64,000 nt of DNA from JACKBJ01 sp964549495 (GTDB taxonomy: Bacteria; Chloroflexota; Anaerolineae; Epilineales; Epilineaceae). Below are positions 24,426 to 32,141 of this stretch, piece after piece (the first letter of the stretch is position 1; every line of letters begins with the position of its first letter). The notes below the pieces were generated by a model. That model saw nothing but the letters and a program-made list of their open reading frames with translations, was not told the origin of the DNA and did no database searches. The stretch is from NCBI GenBank assembly GCA_964549495.1, contig CAZJWJ010000018.1, forward strand, positions 1 to 64,000. The letters are read 5' to 3'. Made by a program: the position numbers and the translations under genes.

Positions 24426-25481
24426 ATGACCGACAACCCGACCCGCGTCGGCGTGATCCTCGGCGGGCGCTCCAGCGAGCGCGAGGTCTCCCTGGCCAGC
24501 GGGCGACAGGTCTTCTACAACCTCGACCGCGGCCGCTTCCAGCCCCTGGCGCTGTTCATGGACCGGGCCGGCCGGATCTGGCAGATCCCCGAGAAGCTGG
24601 TCATCCAGAACACCTGCGCCGATGTCGAGCAGCGCCTGGCCGATCAGGCCGAGCGCGTTGGGATCGAGGACCTGCCCGAGCGGGTGGACGTGGTCTTCAA
24701 CGCCCTGCACGGCAAGTACGGCGACGACGGCTGCATCCAGGGCGCGCTGGAGCTGGTCGACCTGCCCTACACCGGCTCGGGGCTCTTGGCCTGCGCGCTG
24801 TCGATGGACAAGCCGGCCGCGCACGCCTTGCTAGCAGCCCAGGGCTTCGCGGTGCCGCGAGAGATCGTCATCGAAGCGGCTGACTGGCAGGCGGATCGCG
24901 AGGCCTGCATCGGGCGCGTGGTCGAGGCCATCGGCATGCCGGCGGTGGTCCTGCCGGCCCGCGAGGGCTCGAGCGTCGGCGTGACGGTGGTCGAGGATGG
25001 CGAAGGCTTGTACGAGGCCGTCGATGCGGCTTTGGCCTACGACCGACGGGCGCTGGTCGAGGAGTTCCTGGATGGCATGGAGTTCTCGGTCATCCTGACC
25101 GGCAATGCCCAGGTGGAGGCCTTTCTGCCCACCGAGACGACCACCGAGAACCCCTTCATGACCTACGACGACAAGTACATGCCGGGCCGCTCGCAGAAGA
25201 TCACGCCGGCCCGCGTGGACGAGGCCGCCCTGGCCCGGATCCAGTCCGAGGCGGTGGCGGTCTACCGCGCCATGGGCTTCCAGGGCTACGCCCGCCTGGA
25301 CGGCTTCTTGCAGCCGGACGGAAAGATCTACTTCACCGACCCCAACTCGACCTCCGGCATGTCGCCCTCCAGCTTCCTCTTCCACCAGGCGGCCGAGGCC
25401 GGCCTGGCCCCGATGCAGCTGGTGACGCGCCTGATCGATCTGGCGCTCGAGGCGCACGCCCACAAGCGCGGGCCGCTGTGA
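24426..25481 (+). CDS. D-alanine-D-alanine ligase family protein, copy 1
   Basis: The 351-residue ATP-grasp protein has the Ddl signature LGGRSSEREVSL (12-23), the HGKYGDDG motif (95-102), MDK (127-129), PAREGSSVGV (177-186), a YDDKY segment (247-251) and metal-binding D305/N307 in TDPNSTSGM. It would join two D-alanines for peptidoglycan. The lysine before the PxREGSS motif that contacts ATP in well-studied Ddl enzymes is Leu176, and the metal-binding Glu is Asp, so activity may differ. The ATG at 24426 fits the family start; its ribosome site is weak. A paralogue follows 106 nt downstream. Confidence 0.85.
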   Translation: MTDNPTRVGVILGGRSSEREVSLASGRQVFYNLDRGRFQPLALFMDRAGRIWQIPEKLVIQNTCADVEQRLADQAERVGIEDLPERVDVVFNALHGKYGDDGCIQGALELVDLPYTGSGLLACALSMDKPAAHALLAAQGFAVPREIVIEAADWQADREACIGRVVEAIGMPAVVLPAREGSSVGVTVVEDGEGLYEAVDAALAYDRRALVEEFLDGMEFSVILTGNAQVEAFLPTETTTENPFMTYDDKYMPGRSQKITPARVDEAALARIQSEAVAVYRAMGFQGYARLDGFLQPDGKIYFTDPNSTSGMSPSSFLFHQAAEAGLAPMQLVTRLIDLALEAHAHKRGPL

Positions 25482-25587
25482 TCTTCAGGGCGGATCGACG
25501 GGCTATCCGGCGTGGAGACCGTGCCTCGCGGTCCGGCGCGTCACGGCCCGGTCCGTCCCGGCGGTTCACCATCCCTAGGAGTCTCGA

Positions 25588-26646
25588 TTGAGCGAGCGCA
25601 TCCGCGTCGGCGTCGTCCTGGGCGGTCGTTCCAGCGAGCGCGAGATCTCGCTGGAGAGCGGCCGCAACATCTACCACAACCTGGATCCCTCGCACTTCGA
25701 CAAGCTGGCGATCTACATGGACCGGGCCGGCCGGCTCTGGGAGATCGGCCTGCCGCTGCTCTTGCAGAACACCACCCGCGACATCGAGGACCGGCTGGAG
25801 GCCGACGCAGAGCGCATCCGCTACGAGCAGCTGCCCGAACGGGTCGACTTCGTCTACATCGGCCTGCATGGCAAGTACGGCGAGGACGGCTGCTTCCAGG
25901 GTTTGCTCGAGCTGCTCGATCTACCCTATTCGGGCTCGGGCGTGCTGGGCTCGGCGCTGGGCATGGACAAGCGGGTCCAGCGGCATCTCTTGAAGCAGGC
26001 GGGCATCGAGGTGCCCAGGACCGTGGCGATCGAGGAGGCCGCTTGGGAAGCCGATCGAGCGTCGGTGCTAGAGCAGACGGTCGCAGATCTTGGATTGCCT
26101 TGCGTGGTCAAGCCGGCGCGCGAGGGCTGCTCGACGGCCCTGGCGGTGGTGCGCGGCGAGACCGATCTCGAGGCGGCGGTCGAGGAAGCGCTGCGCTGGG
26201 ACCGGACGGCCCTGGTCGAGGAGCTGCTCGAAGGCGTCGAGGTGACGGTGGCGGTCTTGGAAGAGAACGGCAAGCCGCGCGCCTATCCGCCGACGGAGAC
26301 GCCGCCGGTGGGGGACTTCCTGACCATCGAGGAGAAGTTCCTGCCGGGCCAGGGGGTCAACGTGACGCCGGCAAGGTTGGAGGCGGAGCAGATGGCCGAG
26401 GTGACGCGGGTGGCGGAATCCGCGTTTCGGGCCTTGGGGCTCAGGGTCTTCGCGCGGATGGACATGTACGTGTGTCCGGACGGGCGGATCGTGCTCGGGG
26501 AGCCGAACACCCTGCCGGGGTCGAGCCCGAGCTCGACGATCTTCCTGGGTCCGATGGAAGAGGGCGTCGGTCCGATGGAGTTGGTGGGGCGCGTCGTGGA
26601 GGGGTCGATGGAGGCGCATGCGGGGAAGCTCGGACCGCTCGATTGA
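25588..26646 (+). CDS. D-alanine-D-alanine ligase family protein, copy 2
   Basis: The 352-residue product is clearly a paralogue of the preceding gene, with LGGRSSEREISL (11-22), HGKYGEDG (94-101), MDKR (127-130), KPAREG (175-180) and GEPNTLPGSS with the metal-binding Glu and Asn. Here the ATP-contacting Lys175 is present, but the serine motif reads GCST instead of GSSVG and the omega-loop tyrosine position reads TIEEKF. The two copies thus lack different conserved residues. Translation starts at TTG (25588): AGGAG lies at 25577-25581 and no better start fits. Copies may have specialised, for example for D-Ala-D-Ala and another dipeptide or depsipeptide. Confidence 0.85.
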   Translation: MSERIRVGVVLGGRSSEREISLESGRNIYHNLDPSHFDKLAIYMDRAGRLWEIGLPLLLQNTTRDIEDRLEADAERIRYEQLPERVDFVYIGLHGKYGEDGCFQGLLELLDLPYSGSGVLGSALGMDKRVQRHLLKQAGIEVPRTVAIEEAAWEADRASVLEQTVADLGLPCVVKPAREGCSTALAVVRGETDLEAAVEEALRWDRTALVEELLEGVEVTVAVLEENGKPRAYPPTETPPVGDFLTIEEKFLPGQGVNVTPARLEAEQMAEVTRVAESAFRALGLRVFARMDMYVCPDGRIVLGEPNTLPGSSPSSTIFLGPMEEGVGPMELVGRVVEGSMEAHAGKLGPLD

Positions 26647-26700
26647 CGGCGGGCGGCGGACGGCATGACGACGGACGGCGCAGGACGATGGAGTGGGTTG

Positions 26701-26852
26701 GCGGACGGTGAGGGTCTTGGGGCGCGAAGCCGAAGTGATGACCGAACCCTATGACGCTGGGAACGGGCGCCAGAATGCGGTCGTCCGGTCCCGCTGAGAG
26801 CCGCCGTCGCACACGACCTGTGGCTTCGCGCCCCAAGACCCTCACCGCCCGC
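26701..26852. mobile_element. MITE-like element: 31-bp imperfect inverted repeats around 90 bp
   Basis: The arms 26701-26731 and 26822-26852 are reverse complements over 31 nt with one mismatch (core GAGGGTCTTGGGGCGCG). The 90-bp centre has no open frame of note. It lies in the 372-bp gap between ddl copy 2 and the VOC gene, which holds no other gene. Target-site duplications were not evident. A long transcribed hairpin ending the ddl mRNA is the alternative reading. Confidence 0.5.
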
Positions 26853-26898
26853 TTGGACCGGGGTTGCGATCGGCGGGAGCACAACGGACTGCCCGACG

Positions 26899-26966
26899 AC
26901 TTCCAGACCGATGCGTCGGTGGTGAGATTGTCTGGAAGTTGTATCGAACGAATGTTCTGATATGAT
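26899..26966 (+). promoter_or_regulatory. Promoter with LexA-like box and a 10-bp dyad
   Basis: TTGTAT (26939-26944) and TATGAT (26961-26966) are 16 bp apart. Between them lies GAACGAATGTTC (26946-26957), fitting GAAC-RNRY-GTTC. A 10-bp inverted repeat, ACTTCCAGAC (26899-26908) and GTCTGGAAGT (26930-26939), ends on the -35 element and may bind a second regulator. Confidence 0.65.
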
Positions 26967-27018
26967 GGGATGGAGGTGCCGCGGTGGAGTGGCACGAGAG
27001 CGTCCTGGGAGGACTGAG

Positions 27019-27396
27019 ATGGCGGAGTCGAAGGCTGGGGTTGGCCGGGTGGTGTGGCGGGATCTGACGGTGGTGGATGCGGGGGCGGTGAAGGATTTCT
27101 ATACGGGGGTGGTGGGCTGGGATGCCCGCGATCACCAGATGGGGGACTACGCGGACTTCGACATCCTGGATGGGGATGGGGAGGTGGTGGCGGGGATCTG
27201 CCATGCGCGCGGGAGCAATGCGGGACTGCCGGCGCAATGGTTGGTCTACGTGACGGTGGAGGACGTGGCGGCCAGCGCGGCGCGCTGCCGCGAGCTGGGT
27301 GGCGAGGTGCTGGATGGGCCGCGGAAGATGGGGGAGAGCAACTTCTGCGTGATCCGCGACCCGGCGGGAGCGGTGCTGGCCCTGATCGACGGCTGA
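27019..27396 (+). CDS. VOC (glyoxalase/bleomycin-resistance fold) family protein
   Basis: The 125-residue product has the vicinal-oxygen-chelate pattern: a VVWRDLTVVDAGAVKDFYTG first beta-alpha unit and a YVTVEDVAASAARCRELGG second unit ending in FCVIRDPAGAVLALID. The fold binds a metal or sequesters small electrophiles and antibiotics; the ligand is not identifiable. GGGAGGA (27007-27013) fixes the ATG at 27019. The promoter carries a LexA-like box, so induction by DNA damage is plausible, which would fit a detoxifying or drug-binding role. Confidence 0.85.
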   Translation: MAESKAGVGRVVWRDLTVVDAGAVKDFYTGVVGWDARDHQMGDYADFDILDGDGEVVAGICHARGSNAGLPAQWLVYVTVEDVAASAARCRELGGEVLDGPRKMGESNFCVIRDPAGAVLALIDG

Positions 27397-27490
27397 GCGA
27401 AGCTGGAGGTCTTGCTGGTCGAATCCTTACGATCTGGCGTTGGTCGCCGCAGAGCGATGCCCCTGTCGTGACCATCGGGCTGGGCTCGGA

Positions 27491-27496
27491 TAAGAT
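27491..27496 (+). promoter_or_regulatory. Candidate -10 element of the murF-alr operon
   Basis: TAAGAT lies 7 nt before the ATG at 27504. There is no ribosome-binding site, so the mRNA would be leaderless. The -35 region is weak. Confidence 0.4.
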
Positions 27497-27503
27497 TGGC
27501 CGC

Positions 27504-30131
27504 ATGATCGATCTCGCGCGATTCCTGGCAGCCAATCCCGAGGCCCGGGTGCACGGACCGGTCTTCGGCGAGCGCTTCGAGGGCTTCTGCTACGACTCGC
27601 GCATCGTCCAGCCGGGCGAGCTCTTCCTGGCGGTGAAGACCGGCAAGGCCGACGGGCACGACTACGTGGAGGCCGCTTGCCGGGATGGGGCGGCCGGGGC
27701 GGTTTGTCAGCGGCCGATGGATCTGGCCAGCTTCGGGGCGACCTGCATCGTGGTACCGGATACCGAGCAGGCGATCCTGCGCTACGCGGGTCGGGTGGTG
27801 CGCGACTCGGGCCGGCCGGTGGTCGGCATCACCGGCAGCGTGGGCAAGACGACCACCAAGGAGATGGTGGCCCGGGTGCTGGAGGATCGATATCGGGTCT
27901 TCCGGAACCCGGCCAACTTCAGCGGGCGCTACGGCCTGCCCATCGCCCTGGGCGGGCTGTGCAACTCCGACGAGCTGCTGGTCTTGGAGATGGCGGTCGA
28001 TCACTTCGGCGAGATGGAGGTGATGACCGAGGCCGTGCCGCCCGGCGTCGCGGCGGTCACGGCGGTGGCGCCGGCGCATACGAAGGCCTTCGGGAGCGTC
28101 GAGGCCATCGCGGAGGAGAAAGGGGGCATCGTCGAAGCCTTGCCCGAGGGCGGCTTGGCGATTCTCAATGCGGACGACGCGCTCGTGGCGGCGATGGCGG
28201 AGCGGGCGGGGCCGGGCGTCGAGATCGTCCGGATCGGGATCGCGCCGGCTGGCCGGCCGCGAGGCGGGGTCGAGTCCGGGTTGGGCGCGCGCCCCGCGGT
28301 GACCCTCGACGCGGGCGGCTTGGACCTCGTGGCCGAGGATGTGCGGCTGATGCGGGAGGGCACGCGCTTCACGATCCGATCGGAGGGGCGGGCCGTCTCG
28401 GTCCGATTGCCCTGGTTGGGCCGGCACTTTGCCTACGCCGCGATGATCGCGGTAGCGGTCGGGCGGCGATTCGGGCTGTCGATGGAGGAGGCCGCGGCGC
28501 GCTTGGCGGGGCTGGCGCCCTTCCCCGGCAGATTGAACCCGATCCCGGGACGCGGGGGGAGCTTGATCCTCGACGACAGCTACAACGCGAGCCCCGAGGC
28601 GGTGCTGGCGGGGCTGGACGTGCTGGCGGAGCTGCCGGCGGGGCGGCGGGTGGCGATGCTGGGCTACATGGCCGAGCTGGGGCCGCTGGAGGCCGAGGGG
28701 CATCGGCGGGTGGGTCGGCGAGCGGCCGAGGTCGTCGACGTGCTGATCACCCGCGGCAAGGAGGCCGAGCCCATCGCCGAGGCGGCGCGGGCGGCGGGGA
28801 TGCCGGCCGATCGCGTGCACCCGACCTACACGGCGGAGGATGCGGTGGCGGCGGCCGAGCCCTACCTGGGCCAGGATGCGATCCTGCTGGCCAAGGGCAG
28901 CGCGGTGGCGCGGATGGAGCAGGTGGTGGCCGGCCTGATGGCCGAGCCCGAACGCGCGCCTGAGCTCCTGGTGCGACAGGACGCGGCCTGGCGGCAGATC
29001 GTGGTACTGCAGCCGGAGCGGCCGACCTGGGTCGAGATCGATCTGGGCGCGGTGGCGCACAATCTGCGGCGGCTGCGGGAGATGGTCGCGCCGGCGCGGG
29101 TGATGGCCGTGCTCAAGGCCGATGGCTATGGCCACGGCGCGGTGCAGGTGGCCCATACGGTCTTGCGGCACGGGGCCTGGGGGCTGGCGGTGGCTTGCGT
29201 GTCGGAGGGGGCGGTGCTGCGGCGGGCCGGCATCCAGGCGCCGATCGTGGTGCTGGGCTACACGCCGGCCTGGCAGGCGCGCGAGGCCGTGGCGCAGGAT
29301 TTGGACCTCTGCGTCTTCGACGTGGACACGGCCAAGGCGTTGAGCGCGGCCGCGGCGGCGACGGCCCGGCGAGCACGGGTGCACGTCAAGGTCGATACGG
29401 GCATGCACCGCTTGGGCATTCGACCGGCGGAGGCTCCGGCCTTCTTGCGCGAGCTCAATGGGATGGACGGCCTCGAGGTGGTGGGGCTCTTCACCCATGC
29501 CGCGCGGGCCGACGAGCGTACGGAGGCGGGGCGCGCGGCCACGGAAGTCCAAGTGTCGACCTTCGGGGACTTGGTGGAGGCGCTGGAGGCGGAGGGCTCG
29601 CGCCCGCCTTGGGTCCACGCCGCCAACAGCGCGCTGGCCATCACGCGGCCCGAGGCGCGCTACGATCTGGTCCGGCCGGGCATCGCGCTCTACGGCTTGT
29701 CGCCTTCGCCGGATCTGCCGATCGGCGAGCTCGGTCTGCAGCCGGCCCTGACCTGGAAGACGCAGGTGGCCCAAGTTCACGAGCTGGAGGCCGGCGAGTC
29801 GGTGGGCTACGGCGGGACCTGGGTCAGCGGACGGCCTAGCCGGGTGGCGACCATTCCGGTGGGATACGCCGATGGCTTCCGGCGCGCGCCCCGGGCCTGG
29901 CGCGAGGTCCTGGTCCGCGGCCGGCGCGCGCCCCTGGTCGGCCGGGTCTCGATGGACCAGAGCGCCGTCGATGTGACCGAGCTGGATGGGGTGCGGCAGG
30001 GCGACGAGGTGGTCTTGATCGGCCGGCAGGGTGAAGATGTGATCACCGTCGAGGAGGTGGCCGGCTGGCTGGGTACCATCGACTACGAGGTGATCTCGGC
30101 CATCCTGGCCCGCGTGCCGCGGCTCAGCTGA
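27504..30131 (+). CDS. MurF-Alr fusion: UDP-MurNAc-tripeptide D-Ala-D-Ala ligase and alanine racemase
   Basis: One 875-residue chain holds two consecutive enzymes. Residues 1 to about 500 are MurF, with the P-loop GITGSVGKTTTKE (about 108-120), a NPANFSGRYG loop and DDSYNASPEA. Residues about 510-875 are PLP-dependent alanine racemase, with VLKADGYGHG (PLP Lys538), a VKVDTGMHRLG strand, PVGYADGFRR (about 784-793) and RVSMDQ. The racemase makes D-Ala, Ddl makes D-Ala-D-Ala, and MurF adds it to the cell-wall precursor, so the fusion links the first and last of these steps. MurF-Alr fusions are known in some other phyla. It heads a run of four tightly spaced genes. Confidence 0.93.
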   Translation: MIDLARFLAANPEARVHGPVFGERFEGFCYDSRIVQPGELFLAVKTGKADGHDYVEAACRDGAAGAVCQRPMDLASFGATCIVVPDTEQAILRYAGRVVRDSGRPVVGITGSVGKTTTKEMVARVLEDRYRVFRNPANFSGRYGLPIALGGLCNSDELLVLEMAVDHFGEMEVMTEAVPPGVAAVTAVAPAHTKAFGSVEAIAEEKGGIVEALPEGGLAILNADDALVAAMAERAGPGVEIVRIGIAPAGRPRGGVESGLGARPAVTLDAGGLDLVAEDVRLMREGTRFTIRSEGRAVSVRLPWLGRHFAYAAMIAVAVGRRFGLSMEEAAARLAGLAPFPGRLNPIPGRGGSLILDDSYNASPEAVLAGLDVLAELPAGRRVAMLGYMAELGPLEAEGHRRVGRRAAEVVDVLITRGKEAEPIAEAARAAGMPADRVHPTYTAEDAVAAAEPYLGQDAILLAKGSAVARMEQVVAGLMAEPERAPELLVRQDAAWRQIVVLQPERPTWVEIDLGAVAHNLRRLREMVAPARVMAVLKADGYGHGAVQVAHTVLRHGAWGLAVACVSEGAVLRRAGIQAPIVVLGYTPAWQAREAVAQDLDLCVFDVDTAKALSAAAAATARRARVHVKVDTGMHRLGIRPAEAPAFLRELNGMDGLEVVGLFTHAARADERTEAGRAATEVQVSTFGDLVEALEAEGSRPPWVHAANSALAITRPEARYDLVRPGIALYGLSPSPDLPIGELGLQPALTWKTQVAQVHELEAGESVGYGGTWVSGRPSRVATIPVGYADGFRRAPRAWREVLVRGRRAPLVGRVSMDQSAVDVTELDGVRQGDEVVLIGRQGEDVITVEEVAGWLGTIDYEVISAILARVPRLS

Positions 30132-30146
30132 AGGGCCGACCGAAGG

Positions 30147-31511
30147 GTGCCGCGACTGCTGCTCTTGCTCACGCACCAGAGCTATCGGGCCGAGGCCTTC
30201 TTGGAGGCGGCGCGCGCCTCGGGGTTGTCGGTCACGGTCGGCACGGACCGCGAGCAGGCCCTGGCCTTTCTCGACCCGGTCGGGAACCTGACCCTCGACT
30301 TCGAGACGCCCGAAGCGGCCATCGAGCGCGTACAGAGCTTCGCCCGGGAGCATCCCGTGGACGCGGTCGTCGCCGCCGAGGACGACGGGGTGTACCTGGC
30401 CGCGCGCATCGCCGAGGCCCTCGACTTGGCGGGCAACCCGGCGGAGGCGGTGCGCGCTGCGCGGGACAAACAGCGCGCGCGGCAAGCGTGGCGTGCGGCG
30501 GGCCTGCCGGGACCGCGCTTCGAGGCCTTTTCGCTCGAGGACGATCCGGAGCGTGTGGCCGCGCTGCTCGCGGCGTCCAAGCCCGCCGATCGCCGGCCGG
30601 CCTATCCCTGCGTGCTCAAGCCCCTGGCGCTGTCGGCCAGCCGCGGGGTCATCCGGGCCGACGACGCGGACGGCTTCGTGGTGGCCTGGAGGCGGCTGGC
30701 GGCGATTCTGGGCCGGCCCGAGATCGCGGGCAGCGGGGATCCCCGGGCGAGGCGGATCTTGGTCGAGGACTACCTGCCGGGTGTCGAGATCGCCGTCGAG
30801 GGAATCCTGGAGGCCGGCCGGCTCCGGCCCCTGGCCATCTTCGACAAGCCCGATCCGCTGGAAGGGCCCTTCTTCGAGGAGACGATCTACGTCACGCCCT
30901 CGCGCCTGGGCGAGCGGGACCGGGTGCGGGCGCTGGGGATGGTGGAGCGGGCGGCCCTCGCCCTGGGGCTGCGCCATGGCCCGGTGCACGCCGAGCTGCG
31001 CCTCGACGATAGCGGCGCCCGGATGCTGGAGATCGCGCCCCGTTCCATCGGGGGGCTGTGCGGGCGTAGCCTGCGCTTCGTGCGGGCGGGGGAGTCGGAG
31101 GAGCAGCGAAGATCCGAGCGGCTCGCCGCGTCGGATCTTCGGATGGGTGAGCCGCCGTGGATCTCGCTCGAATCGCTGATCCTGCGGCATGCCATCGGCC
31201 AGCGGGTCGACGACTGGCGGCGCGAGCCGGCGGCCTCCGGGGTGATGATGATCCCCATCCCGCGGGCCGGCATCCTGCGCGAGGTGCGAGGACAGGATCG
31301 GGCTCGGGCGGTATCCGGGGTCGAGGAGCTGCGCATCGGCTTGGCGCTGGGCAGCCCGGTCCAGCCGCCGCCCGAAGGGGCCCAGTACCTGGGCTTCATC
31401 TTTGCCCGGGGCGCGCGAGCCGAGGACGTGGAACGGTCGTTGCGAGACGCGCATCGGGCGCTAGAATTGCAGATCGACGACAGACAAGGCCGGGGAGGTC
31501 GAAACCCATGA
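30147..31511 (+). CDS. ATP-grasp carboxylate-amine ligase-like protein
   Basis: The 454-residue product has an ATP-grasp core: PCVLKPLALSASRG (about 153-166) gives the ATP-binding Lys and glycine loop, ILVEDYLPGVEIAVEG (about 208-223) the central strand, and HAELR...LEIAPRSIGGL the metal-binding Glu/Arg end. The N-terminal domain, LLLLTHQSYRAEAFLEAA, is of the kind found in amino-acid and peptide ligases. The substrate is unknown. A GTG start at 30147 lies 15 nt after murF-alr. The stop overlaps the ATG of nfuA (31508-31511). An in-frame palindrome (31107-31117 with 31131-31141) encodes an SEEQRRSERLAASDLR insert. Confidence 0.8.
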   Translation: MPRLLLLLTHQSYRAEAFLEAARASGLSVTVGTDREQALAFLDPVGNLTLDFETPEAAIERVQSFAREHPVDAVVAAEDDGVYLAARIAEALDLAGNPAEAVRAARDKQRARQAWRAAGLPGPRFEAFSLEDDPERVAALLAASKPADRRPAYPCVLKPLALSASRGVIRADDADGFVVAWRRLAAILGRPEIAGSGDPRARRILVEDYLPGVEIAVEGILEAGRLRPLAIFDKPDPLEGPFFEETIYVTPSRLGERDRVRALGMVERAALALGLRHGPVHAELRLDDSGARMLEIAPRSIGGLCGRSLRFVRAGESEEQRRSERLAASDLRMGEPPWISLESLILRHAIGQRVDDWRREPAASGVMMIPIPRAGILREVRGQDRARAVSGVEELRIGLALGSPVQPPPEGAQYLGFIFARGARAEDVERSLRDAHRALELQIDDRQGRGGRNP

Positions 31512-32110
31512 TCACCATCACCGACGCCGCACGCGCCCGCTTGGCGGCCCTGATCGAGGCGCGCGAGCAAGAGGACATCGCCCTGCGGCTGGAGATCGCC
31601 GGCCGCAAGGGCGGGCAGTTCCAGTACGAGTTCGGCTTCATCGGGGCCGAATACAAGCAGGACGAGGACCACGTCATCGATGCCGGAGGCTTCCAGGTCT
31701 TCATCAGCCCCGAGAGCGCGCCGGACCTGCAGGGCGTGACGCTCGACTTCGTCGAGGACGACTTCAACAGCGGCTTCAAGCTCGACAATCCCAACTCGGT
31801 CTGGTCGGATGACACGGCCGAGGCGGTGCAGCAGGTAATCGACCGCGAGATCAACCCGGCCATTGCCAGCCATGGTGGAACGGTGGCCTTGCTGGACGTG
31901 GACACCGAGCAGGGCATCGCCTACGTGCAGATGGGCGGCGGCTGCCAGGGCTGCGGCATGGCCAGCGTCACCCTCAAGCAGGGTGTCGAGACGCGCATCC
32001 TCGAGGCGGTGCCGGCCATCCAGCAGGTGGTCGACAGCACCGATCACGCGGCGGGAACCAACCCTTACTACCAGCCGGCCAAGGGCGCCGGCGCCTCGCC
32101 CTTCGGATAA
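31508..32110 (+). CDS. nfuA: Fe/S biogenesis protein NfuA
   Basis: The 200-residue product joins a degenerate A-type (HesB-like) domain (about 1-100, its scaffold cysteines absent) to a NifU C-terminal domain (about 105-190) carrying the cluster-binding pair Cys146 and Cys149 in GGGCQGCGMAS. Nfu proteins carry 4Fe-4S clusters to client enzymes. It is coupled by ATGA overlap to the ATP-grasp gene and lies 31 nt before a radical SAM gene, which needs a 4Fe-4S cluster, so that enzyme is a plausible client. Confidence 0.92.
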   Translation: MITITDAARARLAALIEAREQEDIALRLEIAGRKGGQFQYEFGFIGAEYKQDEDHVIDAGGFQVFISPESAPDLQGVTLDFVEDDFNSGFKLDNPNSVWSDDTAEAVQQVIDREINPAIASHGGTVALLDVDTEQGIAYVQMGGGCQGCGMASVTLKQGVETRILEAVPAIQQVVDSTDHAAGTNPYYQPAKGAGASPFG

Positions 32111-32141
32111 GCGCTATCCCGGCCGCAGGGCTCGTCAAGCC

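Noticed and set aside
23973..24429. Possible repeat proteins reading ITVA or ATVI through the 12-bp array
   Set aside because: Every frame is open because the unit is a multiple of three. There is no start with a ribosome site and the gap interrupts it.
27246..31454. A 1402-codon open frame on the minus strand opposite murF-alr and the ATP-grasp gene
   Set aside because: Long antisense frames are common in such GC-rich DNA. It is rich in His/Arg/Gln/Gly with no domain, and the plus strand carries well-defined enzymes.
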